Counted from the first letter of the stretch, positions 17,967-26,738 are shown. The stretch: DNA of 64,000 bases from Polaribacter atrinae (GCF_038023995.1 NZ_CP150660.1:1548501-1612500); one strand, 5' to 3'. Translations and numbers: made by a program. The notes: generated by a model from the letters alone, not told the origin.

Positions 17967-19178
17967 ATGAGTGTTTTAGAAATGAAAGTTCCTTCTCCAG
18001 GAGAATCAATTACAGAAGTAGAAATTGCAACTTGGTTAGTTGAAGATGGTGATTATGTTGAAAAAGATCAACCAATTGCAGAAGTAGATTCTGACAAAGC
18101 AACCTTAGAATTACCTGCTGAAGAAAGTGGAATTATCACTTTAAAAGCCGAAGAAGGTGATGCTGTTGATGTTGGTGCAGTTGTTTGTTTAATTGATACA
18201 AGTGCTGCAAAACCAGAAGGTGATGCACCTGTAAAAACAGAAGCGCCAAAAGAAGAAAAGAAAGTTGAAGTAAAAGAAGCGCCAAAAGCAGCTACTTACG
18301 CAACCGGAACTGCTTCTCCTGCTGCTAAAAAAGTATTGGCAGAAAAAGGAATTGCTCCTGCAGCCGTAACCGGTACAGGAAAAGCTGGTAGAATAACTAA
18401 AGATGATGCTGTAAAAGCAGTACCTTCTATGGGAACGCAACCTGCTAGTGGTTCTAGAGGAACAGAACGCAAGAAAATGTCTATGTTACGTAGAAAAGTT
18501 GCAGAACGTTTGGTAGCTGTAAAAAGCGAAACGGCTATGTTAACTACTTTTAACGAAGTAAACATGCAACCAATTTTTGACTTACGTGCAGAATATAAAG
18601 AAGCTTTTAAAGCGAAACATGGTGTAGGATTAGGCTTTATGTCTTTCTTTACTTTAGCAGTGGTTAGAGCTTTAAAATTATTTCCAGATGTAAACTCTAT
18701 GATTGATGGAGATTACCAAATTAAGAACGATTTTCAAGATATTTCTATCGCAGTTTCTGGACCAAAAGGTTTAATGGTTCCCGTAATTAGAAATGCAGAA
18801 AACTTATCTTTTAGAGGTGTAGAATCTGAAGTAAAACGTTTAGCAATTAGAGCTAGAGATGGTCAAATTACTATTGATGAAATGACTGGTGGAACTTTTA
18901 CAATTACCAATGGTGGTGTATTTGGTTCTATGCTATCTACTCCTATTTTAAATCCTCCTCAGAGTGGAATTTTAGGAATGCACAACATTGTAAACAGACC
19001 AATGGCAGTAAATGGTGGAATTGTAATTCAGCCAATTATGTACGTTGCTTTGTCTTACGATCATAGAATTGTAGATGGTAGAGAATCTGTTGGTTTCTTA
19101 GTGGCTGTTAAAGAGGCTTTAGAAAACCCTGTAGAATTATTGATGGACAACAATCCTGCAAAAGCATTAGAAATGTAA
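17967..19178 (+). CDS. sucB: Dihydrolipoyl succinyltransferase, E2 of 2-oxoglutarate dehydrogenase
   Basis: The 403-residue E2 component moves the succinyl group from its lipoyl arm to CoA. The single N-terminal lipoyl domain carries the attachment lysine Lys44 in DSDKATLEL. An Ala/Lys/Glu/Pro-rich linker follows, then the E3-binding domain ([14 protein letters not shown], residues about 112-150) and the catalytic acyltransferase domain. That domain ends in [11 protein letters not shown] with His366 and Asp370 as active-site residues. It pairs with sucA upstream. No E3 gene is present in this window. Confidence 0.96.
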   Translation: MSVLEMKVPSPGESITEVEIATWLVEDGDYVEKDQPIAEVDSDKATLELPAEESGIITLKAEEGDAVDVGAVVCLIDTSAAKPEGDAPVKTEAPKEEKKVEVKEAPKAATYATGTASPAAKKVLAEKGIAPAAVTGTGKAGRITKDDAVKAVPSMGTQPASGSRGTERKKMSMLRRKVAERLVAVKSETAMLTTFNEVNMQPIFDLRAEYKEAFKAKHGVGLGFMSFFTLAVVRALKLFPDVNSMIDGDYQIKNDFQDISIAVSGPKGLMVPVIRNAENLSFRGVESEVKRLAIRARDGQITIDEMTGGTFTITNGGVFGSMLSTPILNPPQSGILGMHNIVNRPMAVNGGIVIQPIMYVALSYDHRIVDGRESVGFLVAVKEALENPVELLMDNNPAKALEM

Positions 19179-19221
19179 ATTCGATTTCTTAATAATTAGA
19201 AATTTAGACTTTTAGATATTT

Positions 19222-19255
19222 AAAACCTTTTTGAGCAATCAGAAAGGTTTTTTTA
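19222..19255 (+). terminator. Terminator after sucB
   Basis: AAAACCTTTTTGA pairs with TCAGAAAGGTTTT (one G-U) over GCAA and continues into T residues. Confidence 0.85.
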
Positions 19256-19258
19256 TTG

Positions 19259-19341
19259 GTAGCTATTTCCTGCTTTCACTACTCGCTTTTTTTTCGTTCC
19301 TCTAAAAAGAGCTCAAACAGGTCGTTCAATCAGGGCTAAAC
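19259..19341. repeat. Copy of the dispersed intergenic repeat
   Basis: This shares the 16-base block AAAAAGAGCTCAAACA exactly with the reverse complement of the copy at 39213-39315. It also shares the CTGCTTTC...ACTCGCTTTTTTT arm. The full intergenic stretch 19179-19587 holds only the sucB terminator, this repeat and the palindrome remnant at 19376. Confidence 0.55.
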
Positions 19342-19375
19342 TTGTTTGAATATTCATTTATAATTATAACCTAAT

Positions 19376-19408
19376 ACAGACAGAGAGACCTAGTAACATC
19401 GAGAAGTC
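19376..19408. repeat. Decayed half of the GIY-YIG-associated palindrome
   Basis: GACAGAGAGAC followed by TAG, AAC and CGAG at matching positions aligns with the reverse complement of the right arm of the palindromes at 23.6-25.0 kb. I count about six mismatches over about 30 bases. The left arm is missing. Confidence 0.45.
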
Positions 19409-19587
19409 ATTTTTCTTATAAGGTTTAAATAATAGAACTCCATTTTAATGTAATACTCAAAATTTAATCACGACAAAAAAAAGTAGTAATTAAAAGGCAT
19501 AATCTTACTATTTCTATTTAATTTAGTAAAGAAGAATAGTCTTACAGTTTTAGGATTCTTAAATAATTAGTAATTATACATATTACC

Positions 19588-20964
19588 ATGAAAGAAACAT
19601 CAAAAGAAATTATTCTTAAAAATATAGCAGCACATAAAGCCTTTTTTTCTACACATAAAACAAAAGATTTTGGCTTCCGATTAACACAACTTAAAAAGTT
19701 GAAAAAAGCAATTTTTCAATATCAAGAAAAAATAGAAACTGCTTTATGGTTAGATTTACATAAATCGCCAGAAGAAGCCTATTTAACCGAAATAAGTATT
19801 GTTGTTGGTGAAATCGATAATCATATTAAACATTTAAAAAAATGGGCAGCACCTAAAAGAGTAACCTCTCCACTTCACTTAATTCCTGCATCTAGTAAAA
19901 TTATTTATGAGCCTTTAGGTACAGCTTTAATTGTTGCTCCTTGGAATTATCCTTTTCAACTACTCATAAACACTTTAGTTGGCGCAATTTCTGCAGGTTG
20001 TTGCAGTGTCTTAAAACCATCTCCAGATACACCAACTGTTGCCAAGGTAATGGAAGACATGATTTCAGAACACTTTGATTCTAATTACATTAGTGTTGTG
20101 CATGGAGGTAGAGAAACCAACACCATATTATTTGCACAACGTTTCGATATTATTTTCTTTACAGGGAGTCCTAAAGTTGGTAAAGTAGTTATGAAAGCTG
20201 CAGCAGAAAACTTAACTCCTGTAGTTTTAGAATTAGGAGGAAAGAGTCCGTGTATTGTAGATGCAGATGCCAATATAGACATTGCTGCAAAACGAATTAT
20301 TTGGGGTAAATTAATCAATGCCGGACAAACTTGTATTGCGCCAGATTACCTTTTTGCACACGCCTCTATTAAAGCCCAATTATTAGATAAAATTGCCGAA
20401 AACATCAAATTGATGTATGGTGATGATATTAAACAAAGTCGTTTTTATCCGCGTATTGTAAATGAAAAAGCAGTAGAACGATTGAGTGGATTATTAAAAC
20501 AAGGAAAAATACATACTGGAGGTGAAATAAATCTTAAAGAAAAATTTATTGCACCTACTATAATTGATAATGTTGTGCCTGATTTTCTAATCATGCAAGA
20601 AGAAATATTTGGACCGATATTACCCGTAATGAGTTTTAACCATATTGAAGAAGCTATTAATTATATTAATAAAAATGAAAAACCTTTGGCTTTCTATTAT
20701 TTTGGAAAAAATAAAAAAGCGAAAGAAGTTTTAGCAAAAACCTCATCTGGTGGCGCTTGTATTAATGATACTTTGATGCATGTAAGCAATCATAACTTAC
20801 CTTTTGGTGGTGTAGGAAATAGCGGATTAGGAAACTATCATGGTCAAGACAGTTTTTTTGCTTTTAGCCATAAAAGAGCCGTTGTTACAAACCCTACTTG
20901 GATAGATTTACCTTTAAAATATGTGCCATTTAAGTATTTTAAAATTATAAAAAAACTTCTTTAA
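19588..20964 (+). CDS. Aldehyde dehydrogenase, ALDH3-like
   Basis: This 458-residue NAD(P)-dependent enzyme should oxidise an aldehyde to the acid. Catalytic Glu215 lies in VVLELGGKSP and nucleophile Cys249 in NAGQTCIAPD. The cofactor region has APWNYPFQL and FFTGSPKVGK. The C-terminus ends in a hydrophobic and basic tail (LPLKYVPFKYFKIIKKLL), as in fatty-aldehyde and related family 3 members, which suggests membrane association. The gene stands alone between intergenic repeats and the helicase. Long-chain or aromatic aldehydes are the likely substrates, by family analogy only. Confidence 0.92.
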   Translation: MKETSKEIILKNIAAHKAFFSTHKTKDFGFRLTQLKKLKKAIFQYQEKIETALWLDLHKSPEEAYLTEISIVVGEIDNHIKHLKKWAAPKRVTSPLHLIPASSKIIYEPLGTALIVAPWNYPFQLLINTLVGAISAGCCSVLKPSPDTPTVAKVMEDMISEHFDSNYISVVHGGRETNTILFAQRFDIIFFTGSPKVGKVVMKAAAENLTPVVLELGGKSPCIVDADANIDIAAKRIIWGKLINAGQTCIAPDYLFAHASIKAQLLDKIAENIKLMYGDDIKQSRFYPRIVNEKAVERLSGLLKQGKIHTGGEINLKEKFIAPTIIDNVVPDFLIMQEEIFGPILPVMSFNHIEEAINYINKNEKPLAFYYFGKNKKAKEVLAKTSSGGACINDTLMHVSNHNLPFGGVGNSGLGNYHGQDSFFAFSHKRAVVTNPTWIDLPLKYVPFKYFKIIKKLL

Positions 20965-21021
20965 AAAAAGAACAACATATAAAATCTACTTAGTTCATAC
21001 AAATAAATTGAAATCGTTTAA

Positions 21022-21049
21022 TTTGTTTTAATGGCTATTTATTACCTTG
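21022..21049 (+). promoter_or_regulatory. Promoter of the helicase gene; fixes its start codon
   Basis: TTTG at 21022-21025 is followed after 17 bases by TACCTTG at 21043-21049, one base short of TAnnTTTG. The expected transcript start is near 21055. An in-frame TTG at 21047 would lie inside the promoter, so ATG at 21065 is the credible start. Confidence 0.45.
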
Positions 21050-21064
21050 CAACAAAAAGTAAAA

Positions 21065-23467
21065 ATGTCAAAAAATCCTGAATTAGAACTTGCCTTACAA
21101 TTTATAGATAAAACAGATAGAAATCTTTTTATCACCGGAAAAGCAGGTACAGGAAAAACTACTTTTTTACATCAAATTAAAAAGGAATCTTTAAAAAGAA
21201 TGGTTATTGTTGCACCAACTGGTGTTGCGGCAATAAACGCTAAAGGGGTTACTATTCATTCTTTTTTTCAAATGCCTTTCGGTCCTATTCTACCAAATCA
21301 GATTGAAAACACCAATCAACAACGTAAATTTAGCAAGACAAAAATAGATATCATCAAATCGTTAGATTTAATAATTATTGATGAAATTTCTATGGTACGT
21401 GCAGATTTGCTAGACGGAATAGACCAAGTGATGCGTCGTTACAAAAACCGAAATAAAGTGTTTGGTGGTGCACAAGTTTTAATGATTGGAGATTTACAAC
21501 AATTAGCGCCAGTTGTAAGACCAAATGAATGGAGCTTATTACAACAACATTACAATACGGTTTACTTTTTTAGTTCTAAAGCATACCAAGAAGCCGATGT
21601 TGTATCCATAGAATTGAAACATATTTACCGTCAGAAAAATGAAGATTTTATTACTATTTTAAATGAAATTAGAACTGATACCTTATCAGAAAAATCTGCT
21701 GAAATTTTAAATAGAAATTATGATCCTACCTTCTCTCCTACCAAAGATGATGGTTATATTACTTTAACAACTCATAATAACAGAGCCAATTTAATTAACA
21801 GTTCTGAATTAAATAAACTGAATACCAAAAGCTACTTTTTTAAAGCTGACGTTTCTGGAAAATTCAATGACAATGCTTTTCCTAATGATGAAAAATTAGA
21901 ATTGAAAATGGGAGCACAAGTGATGTTTATCAAAAATGATTCATCACCAGATAAAAGATATTACAACGGAAAAATAGGAATTATAACTGATATTTCTCTA
22001 CAAAATGTAACCGTACAATGTCCAAATGAAATTGATGAAATTGTTACAGAAAGAGAAACTTGGGACAATGTGAACTATTCCATCAACGATGAAACCAAGG
22101 AAATTAAAGAAGATGTTATTGGTTCTTTTTCTCAGATCCCTTTACGATTGGCTTGGGCAATTACCATTCATAAAAGTCAAGGATTAACTTTTGAAAAAGC
22201 CATAATAGATGCAGAAGCTTCTTTTGCCCACGGACAAACCTATGTTGCTCTAAGTAGATGTACTTCTTTAGAAGGTTTGGTTTTAAAAACACCAATTACA
22301 AGTAGTGCAATTATTAACGACAGAACAGTTAGTGTTTTTAATGAAAGTGTAGAGGAAAATCACCCAGATGAGCGTGTTTTAAACGAATCTGAAAAACATT
22401 TTCAACTGAATTTAATTTCTGAGTTATTCGATTACCAACCATTTTTATACCCAATTTCTAGATTAATTGATATTTTTTATAAAAATCATACAAGTATCAA
22501 AGGAGATGTTATAGATCATTTACAAACTATAAAAGATGATGGTGTTGTAGCTTTAATGAAAGTTTCTAACGGATTTAAAAATCAATTAGCACAAATTTGT
22601 GAAGACAATATACTGCCAGAAAATAGTTCTCAAGTTCAAGAACGTTTTACAAAAGCGGTTGATTATTTTGTAACACAAACCAAAGGTAATATTCTAAAAC
22701 CTTTAAATGCCATTCAATTTTCTACAGATAATAAAACTGTAAAAAATGATTTTACAAAACAATTTGACAGCTTACAAGAAAAACTCTTAGAAAAACTATT
22801 TGCCCTTCAAAAAATAAATAATGGTTTTAAAGTACAAGACTATTTAAAAGTAAGAGCAAATGCCGTTTTACAAAAATCATCACCAACTAAAAAGAAAACA
22901 GTCGCTTCTAAACGCGACCCAATTTTAGCCTTAAAATTACGTGAACTGAGAGATGAAATTTCAAAAGATTTAGGAATCCCTCATTTTCAAATTTTTACGC
23001 AAGAAACGTTATACGCCATGTGCGATGAGTTACCTAGAACCGAAAAAGCACTTTTAGCCACTGTAGGAATGGGAAAAACTCGTGTTACAAAATACGGTGA
23101 ACAAATTTTAGAAGCAATTGAAGATTACTGCAAAAAAAACGGAATAAATAAATTAAACGAGCAAAAAAAGGAAGACAAGAAACCTACCAAACAAATTACT
23201 TTTGAGCTGTTTAAATCTGGCCTTTCTATAAAAGACATTGCTAAAGAAAGAAGTCTAACTTCTGGAACCGTAGAAAGTCATTTGGCTAGTTATATTCCTT
23301 CTGGTGATATTGATATTTTAGAATTAATAGACATTGAAAAGTACAAGAAAATGGTAAATGCAATAGAAGACACCGAATTTAAAAGCTTAACAGACCTAAA
23401 AGAAAAAGTAGATAAATCATTCTCTTTCATGGAGTTAAGAATGGTTTTACTTTCTATGGAAAATTAA
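21065..23467 (+). CDS. PIF1-like helicase with HRDC and helix-turn-helix C-terminus
   Basis: From ATG 21065 the protein has 800 residues. The Walker A motif GKAGTGKT is at residues 25-32. Walker B (LIIIDEISMV), GDLQQLAPV, and the late superfamily 1 motifs AWAITIHKSQGLTFEKA and YVALSRCTSLEGL follow, defining a PIF1/RecD-type DNA helicase over about the first 420 residues. The C-terminal third has an HRDC-like segment (residues about 620-690), then a predicted helix-turn-helix (LSIKDIAKERSLTSGTVESHL) like that at the end of some RecQ proteins. A role in replication or repair is expected. It precedes the repeat array but is not part of the repeated unit. Confidence 0.88.
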   Translation: MSKNPELELALQFIDKTDRNLFITGKAGTGKTTFLHQIKKESLKRMVIVAPTGVAAINAKGVTIHSFFQMPFGPILPNQIENTNQQRKFSKTKIDIIKSLDLIIIDEISMVRADLLDGIDQVMRRYKNRNKVFGGAQVLMIGDLQQLAPVVRPNEWSLLQQHYNTVYFFSSKAYQEADVVSIELKHIYRQKNEDFITILNEIRTDTLSEKSAEILNRNYDPTFSPTKDDGYITLTTHNNRANLINSSELNKLNTKSYFFKADVSGKFNDNAFPNDEKLELKMGAQVMFIKNDSSPDKRYYNGKIGIITDISLQNVTVQCPNEIDEIVTERETWDNVNYSINDETKEIKEDVIGSFSQIPLRLAWAITIHKSQGLTFEKAIIDAEASFAHGQTYVALSRCTSLEGLVLKTPITSSAIINDRTVSVFNESVEENHPDERVLNESEKHFQLNLISELFDYQPFLYPISRLIDIFYKNHTSIKGDVIDHLQTIKDDGVVALMKVSNGFKNQLAQICEDNILPENSSQVQERFTKAVDYFVTQTKGNILKPLNAIQFSTDNKTVKNDFTKQFDSLQEKLLEKLFALQKINNGFKVQDYLKVRANAVLQKSSPTKKKTVASKRDPILALKLRELRDEISKDLGIPHFQIFTQETLYAMCDELPRTEKALLATVGMGKTRVTKYGEQILEAIEDYCKKNGINKLNEQKKEDKKPTKQITFELFKSGLSIKDIAKERSLTSGTVESHLASYIPSGDIDILELIDIEKYKKMVNAIEDTEFKSLTDLKEKVDKSFSFMELRMVLLSMEN

Positions 23468-23569
23468 TTTATTTTTTTTTGTAATAAAGTGCAAGTTTTA
23501 TTAAAAAAGTACGTCTAAAGATATATGATAAGATACTTTCTTATCATTTTTCTTTTTCATAGCAATTTT

Positions 23570-23598
23570 CCCACTTCTAATTTAGGAGTGGGTTTTTT
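23570..23598 (+). terminator. Terminator after the helicase gene
   Basis: CCCACTTCT pairs with AGGAGTGGG (one G-U) over AATTT, followed by six T residues. Confidence 0.88.
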
Positions 23599-23635
23599 AT
23601 TAAATAATATTTAGCTTAATTTATTAAAACACAGC

Positions 23636-23745
23636 ATGTCATTCCGAGATGAGCTTATTTAAGCGATTGAAGATTCTAAAAACAACTGTAAAATCCATAG
23701 ATTCCTCGTCGCTCCTACGTCTCTCTGTCTGAATAACATTGGAAC
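23636..23745. repeat. Palindrome A1
   Basis: This begins ATGTCATTCCGAGATGAG and ends CTCTCTGTCTGAATAACATT. It is the most diverged of the six. The right arm has lost the exact CGGAATGAC end, so the outer stem is broken. It is followed by the same spacer (GGAACGATAAATTAAAC...) as A2 and A3. Confidence 0.8.
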
Positions 23746-23770
23746 GATAAATTAAACTTAAAAACTCAAC

Positions 23771-23876
23771 ATGTCATTCCGAAATGAGGCTTTTTTGCCG
23801 ATTAACGAATCTAAATTATAATTACGAAAATTCTAGATTCCTCGTCGTTCCTTCGTCTCTCTTTCGGAATGACAAT
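23771..23876. repeat. Palindrome B1
   Basis: The outer arms GTCATTCCGAAA and TTTCGGAATGAC are exact inverses. The inner arm GAATCTA pairs with TAGATTC. Its right end is a few bases from the stop codon of the first GIY-YIG gene. Confidence 0.85.
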
Positions 23877-23878
23877 CG

Positions 23879-24178
23879 TTAAAAAAAATCATTATTTAAA
23901 AAATCCCAATTAGGATTAAAATCAGAAATAATTTTATTCTTCTTTTCTCTTCTCAATCCTTTTAATTGTTTTTCTCTTAAAATAGCTAAGTTGATATCAT
24001 CAAAAGTTTCATAATACAGTAAATAATAACAATTGTATTTTCCTGCAAATGATTTCTTTGCATTCTGACTATCAAAATAATGTTGGGAAATTCTTTTTTG
24101 AATGTTGTTTGTAACTCCTATATATAAAACAGTTTTCTTCTCATTTGTAATTATATAGATAAAGTATTGTTTAAACAT
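23879..24178 (-). CDS. GIY-YIG nuclease domain protein, array copy 1
   Basis: The 99-residue protein is a single GIY-YIG domain. The YIYII and LYIGVT segments form the GIY-YIG core, NNIQKRISQH supplies the conserved arginine region, and REKQLKGLRREKK carries the catalytic-type glutamate. No DNA-binding domain is attached, as in the small YhbQ/UvrC-N-like group. The gene is bracketed by palindrome B1 at its 3' side and A2 at its 5' side. It is identical to copy 2 except at the penultimate codon (Phe here, Val in copy 2) and one silent base. Family assignment is firm. The function is not known, and homing or repair roles are both possible. Confidence 0.85.
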   Translation of the reverse strand: MFKQYFIYIITNEKKTVLYIGVTNNIQKRISQHYFDSQNAKKSFAGKYNCYYLLYYETFDDINLAILREKQLKGLRREKKNKIISDFNPNWDFLNNDFF

Positions 24179-24212
24179 TCTTAAATATAATCAATTATAT
24201 TAAAAACTCAGA

Positions 24213-24323
24213 ATGTCATTCCAAAATGAGGCCTTTTTTCCGATTGAGGAATCTAAATCATAATTACGAAAATTCTAGATTCCTCATCGCTCCTACGTTC
24301 CTCTGTCGGAATGACATTGGAAC
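24213..24323. repeat. Palindrome A2
   Basis: This starts ATGTCATTCCAAAATGAG and ends TGTCGGAATGACATT. The inner arms GAGGAATCTA and TAGATTCCTC pair fully. It differs from A3 at about twelve positions by eye. Confidence 0.85.
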
Positions 24324-24348
24324 GATAAATTAAACTTAAAAACTCAAC

Positions 24349-24454
24349 ATGTCATTCCGAAATGAGGCCTTTTTGCCGATTGAGGAATCTAAATTATAAT
24401 TACGAAAATTCTAGATTCCTCGTCGTTCCTACGTCTCTCTGTCGGAATGACAAT
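24349..24454. repeat. Palindrome B2
   Basis: The outer arms are GTCATTCCGA/TCGGAATGAC and the inner arms GAGGAATCTA/TAGATTCCTC. It differs from B1 at about five positions and abuts the 3' end of the second GIY-YIG gene. Confidence 0.85.
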
Positions 24455-24456
24455 CG

Positions 24457-24756
24457 TTAAAAAACATCATTATTTAAAAAATCCCAATTAGGATTAAAAT
24501 CAGAAATAATTTTATTCTTCTTTTCTCTTCTCAATCCTTTTAATTGTTTCTCTCTTAAAATAGCTAAGTTGATATCATCAAAAGTTTCATAATACAGTAA
24601 ATAATAACAATTGTATTTTCCTGCAAATGATTTCTTTGCATTCTGACTATCAAAATAATGTTGGGAAATTCTTTTTTGAATGTTGTTTGTAACTCCTATA
24701 TATAAAACAGTTTTCTTCTCATTTGTAATTATATAGATAAAGTATTGTTTAAACAT
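24457..24756 (-). CDS. GIY-YIG nuclease domain protein, array copy 2
   Basis: This is the second 99-residue GIY-YIG protein, nearly the same as copy 1; two base differences are seen over 300 bases, one of them silent. It has the same core motifs (YIYII, LYIGVT, REKQLKG). It is flanked by palindromes B2 and A3, with the same 34-base sequence upstream of its start as copy 1. Both reading frames are intact, which suggests either a very recent duplication or selection or conversion keeping them alike. Confidence 0.85.
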   Translation of the reverse strand: MFKQYFIYIITNEKKTVLYIGVTNNIQKRISQHYFDSQNAKKSFAGKYNCYYLLYYETFDDINLAILREKQLKGLRREKKNKIISDFNPNWDFLNNDVF

Positions 24757-24790
24757 TCTTAAATATAATCAATTATATTAAAAACTCAGA

Positions 24791-24901
24791 ATGTCATTCC
24801 AAAATGAAGCTTTTTTGCCGATGGAGGAACCTAGATTATAAATACGAAAATTCTAGATTCCTCGTCGTTCCTACGTCTCTCTGTCGGAATGACATTGGAA
24901 C
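24791..24901. repeat. Palindrome A3
   Basis: This starts ATGTCATTCCAAAATGAA and ends TGTCGGAATGACATT. The inner left arm has changed to GAGGAACCTAGA, so one inner pair is lost. Confidence 0.85.
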
Positions 24902-24926
24902 GATAAATTAAACTTAAAAACTCAAC

Positions 24927-25034
24927 ATGTCATTCCGAAATGAGGCCTTTTTTCCGATTGAGGAATCTAAATTACAATTACGAAAATTCTAGATTCCTCG
25001 TCGTTCCTTCGTCTCTCTTTCGGAATGACAATTG
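24927..25034. repeat. Palindrome B3, end of array
   Basis: The outer arms GTCATTCCGAAA/TTTCGGAATGAC are perfect and the inner arms GAGGAATCTA/TAGATTCCTC are kept. After GACAAT the sequence leaves the repeat and enters the recJ 3' end, so no third gene copy follows. Confidence 0.85.
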
Positions 25035-25038
25035 CTAT

Positions 25039-26724
25039 CTACTTCAAATCCTTCAACAACAATTGTATCGATTTATTTCCATTCCATACATTTTCATCTA
25101 AACCATAAACAATATCGAAATCATTTTGAACAAACTCCATTTTATCGCCTAAACCAAAACCTATTGAATTAAAAGTCTTTTTATTATCACCTTGAAAAAC
25201 ATTTAGCTTTAAATGTGTTTTATCTGCTCCAACTTGTTTTCCGTAACCATTGTCTCTAACACAACTCGTTTTAAAAGTTGGTTTCATATTCATTGGTCCA
25301 AAAGGAGCCATTTGCTGAATAATTCTAAAAAACTTAGGTGTAATATCTAACAAGTCTATTTCTGCATCTATAGAAATCTCTGGGGTTAGCAACTCTTTAT
25401 CAATGGTTTGTTTAACAACTTCTTCGAACTTATTTTTAAAGTTCTCGTAATTTTCTGGTAACAAGGTTAAACCTGCTGCATATTTATGACCTCCAAATTG
25501 CTCTATAAACTCTTCACATGCATGCAACGCATTGTACACATCAAAACCTTTTACAGAACGAGCAGAAGCAGCTAATTTATCGCCACTTTTGGTAAAAACT
25601 AATGTTGGTCTGTAATATTTTTCTATCAACCTAGAAGCCACAATACCAATAACACCTTTGTGCCAATCTTCTTGATACACTACAGATGTAAACCTATTTT
25701 CTTCATCATTATCAATAATTTGAATTAATGCTTGGTCTGTAATTTTCTTATCTAAATCTTTTCTATCGGCATTAAAAATTTCTATAGCCGCAGCAAATTC
25801 AACTGCAGCATCAAAATCCATTTCAGTTAGTAATTCTACCGCGTAATTACCGTGTTTCATTCTACCTGCAGCATTTATTCTTGGAGCAATTGTAAAAACA
25901 ACATCAGTAATCGTTAATTCAGATTTCTTAGTTTGATGAATAATGGCTTTAATTCCGTTTCTAGGACTTTCATTAATTACCTGTAAACCATGATAAGCTA
26001 AAACTCTATTTTCACCTTTCATAGGTACAATATCCGCAGCAATTGCGGTAGCAACCAAATCTAAATACGGAATAAAATCTTCTATTGTTTGACCTCTAGA
26101 AACACCTAAAGCCTGAATTAATTTAAACCCTACTCCGCAACCACAAAGCTCATCAAAAGGATATGTACAATCGTCTCTTTTTGCATTTAAAACGGCAACT
26201 GCTTTAGGTATTTCATCTCCTGGTTTATGGTGATCGCAGATAATAAAATCTACATTTTTTTCGGTTGCATAGGCAACTTTATCGATGGCTTTTATTCCGC
26301 AATCTAAGGCAATGATTAAAGAAAAATCATTGTCATGTGCAAAATCAATTCCCATATAAGAAACACCATAACCTTCGGCATATCTATCTGGAATATAAGT
26401 TGCAATATTTGGGTAAATCGTTTTTAAATAAGACGCTACTAAAGAAACCGCTGTTGTACCATCTACATCATAATCTCCAAAAACTAAAATATTTTCGTCA
26501 TTCTCAATAGCCTTTTCAATTCTTGCAACGGCAAGGTCCATATCCTTCATTAAAAAAGGATCGTGGATTTCTGCTAAACTTGGGCGAAAATAATTTTTAG
26601 CATCTTCAAATGTTTCAATATTTCTCTGACAAAGAATAGACGCTATTGTTTTATCAACCTGAAGTTCATTAGCTAATTTTGCTACTTTTTCTTTATCTGA
26701 TTTTGGTTTTAACGTCCACCTCAT
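25039..26724 (-). CDS. recJ: Single-stranded-DNA-specific exonuclease RecJ
   Basis: The 561-residue 5'-3' single-strand exonuclease acts in recombination and mismatch repair. The DHH phosphoesterase motifs are clear: VFGDYDVDGTTA at residues 81-92 and ICDHHKPGD with Asp164-His165-His166. The DHHA1 motif GGHKYAAG follows in the C-terminal half. Length fits the family. It lies 14 bases downstream of the OsmC gene, so the two form an operon, and its 3' end borders the palindrome array. Confidence 0.96.
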   Translation of the reverse strand: MRWTLKPKSDKEKVAKLANELQVDKTIASILCQRNIETFEDAKNYFRPSLAEIHDPFLMKDMDLAVARIEKAIENDENILVFGDYDVDGTTAVSLVASYLKTIYPNIATYIPDRYAEGYGVSYMGIDFAHDNDFSLIIALDCGIKAIDKVAYATEKNVDFIICDHHKPGDEIPKAVAVLNAKRDDCTYPFDELCGCGVGFKLIQALGVSRGQTIEDFIPYLDLVATAIAADIVPMKGENRVLAYHGLQVINESPRNGIKAIIHQTKKSELTITDVVFTIAPRINAAGRMKHGNYAVELLTEMDFDAAVEFAAAIEIFNADRKDLDKKITDQALIQIIDNDEENRFTSVVYQEDWHKGVIGIVASRLIEKYYRPTLVFTKSGDKLAASARSVKGFDVYNALHACEEFIEQFGGHKYAAGLTLLPENYENFKNKFEEVVKQTIDKELLTPEISIDAEIDLLDITPKFFRIIQQMAPFGPMNMKPTFKTSCVRDNGYGKQVGADKTHLKLNVFQGDNKKTFNSIGFGLGDKMEFVQNDFDIVYGLDENVWNGNKSIQLLLKDLK

Positions 26725-26738
26725 AGCTGATTCTTCAA

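Larger units (their letters stand above)
23636..25034. repeat. 578-bp tandem array: palindrome pair + GIY-YIG gene
   Basis: The array order is A1-B1-gene1-A2-B2-gene2-A3-B3, where A and B are palindromes of about 108 bp. B copies start at 23771, 24349 and 24927, exactly 578 bp apart. A copies start at 23636, 24213 and 24791 (577 and 578 apart). The genes start 578 bp apart. The array runs from just after the helicase terminator to within about ten bases of the recJ stop codon. No transposase, integrase or direct target duplication is visible. Confidence 0.92.

Noticed and set aside
23879..24756. GIY-YIG genes as homing endonucleases of a group I intron
   Set aside because: The genes lie between complete host genes, not inside an interrupted gene, and no intron core fold is evident.
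23636..25034. CRISPR array
   Set aside because: The repeats are about 108-bp palindromes in a 578-bp period with genes between them. There are no short regular repeats with unique spacers and no cas genes.
23636..25034. Array as a classical insertion sequence
   Set aside because: No transposase, no terminal inverted repeat enclosing the whole unit and no target-site duplication could be found.
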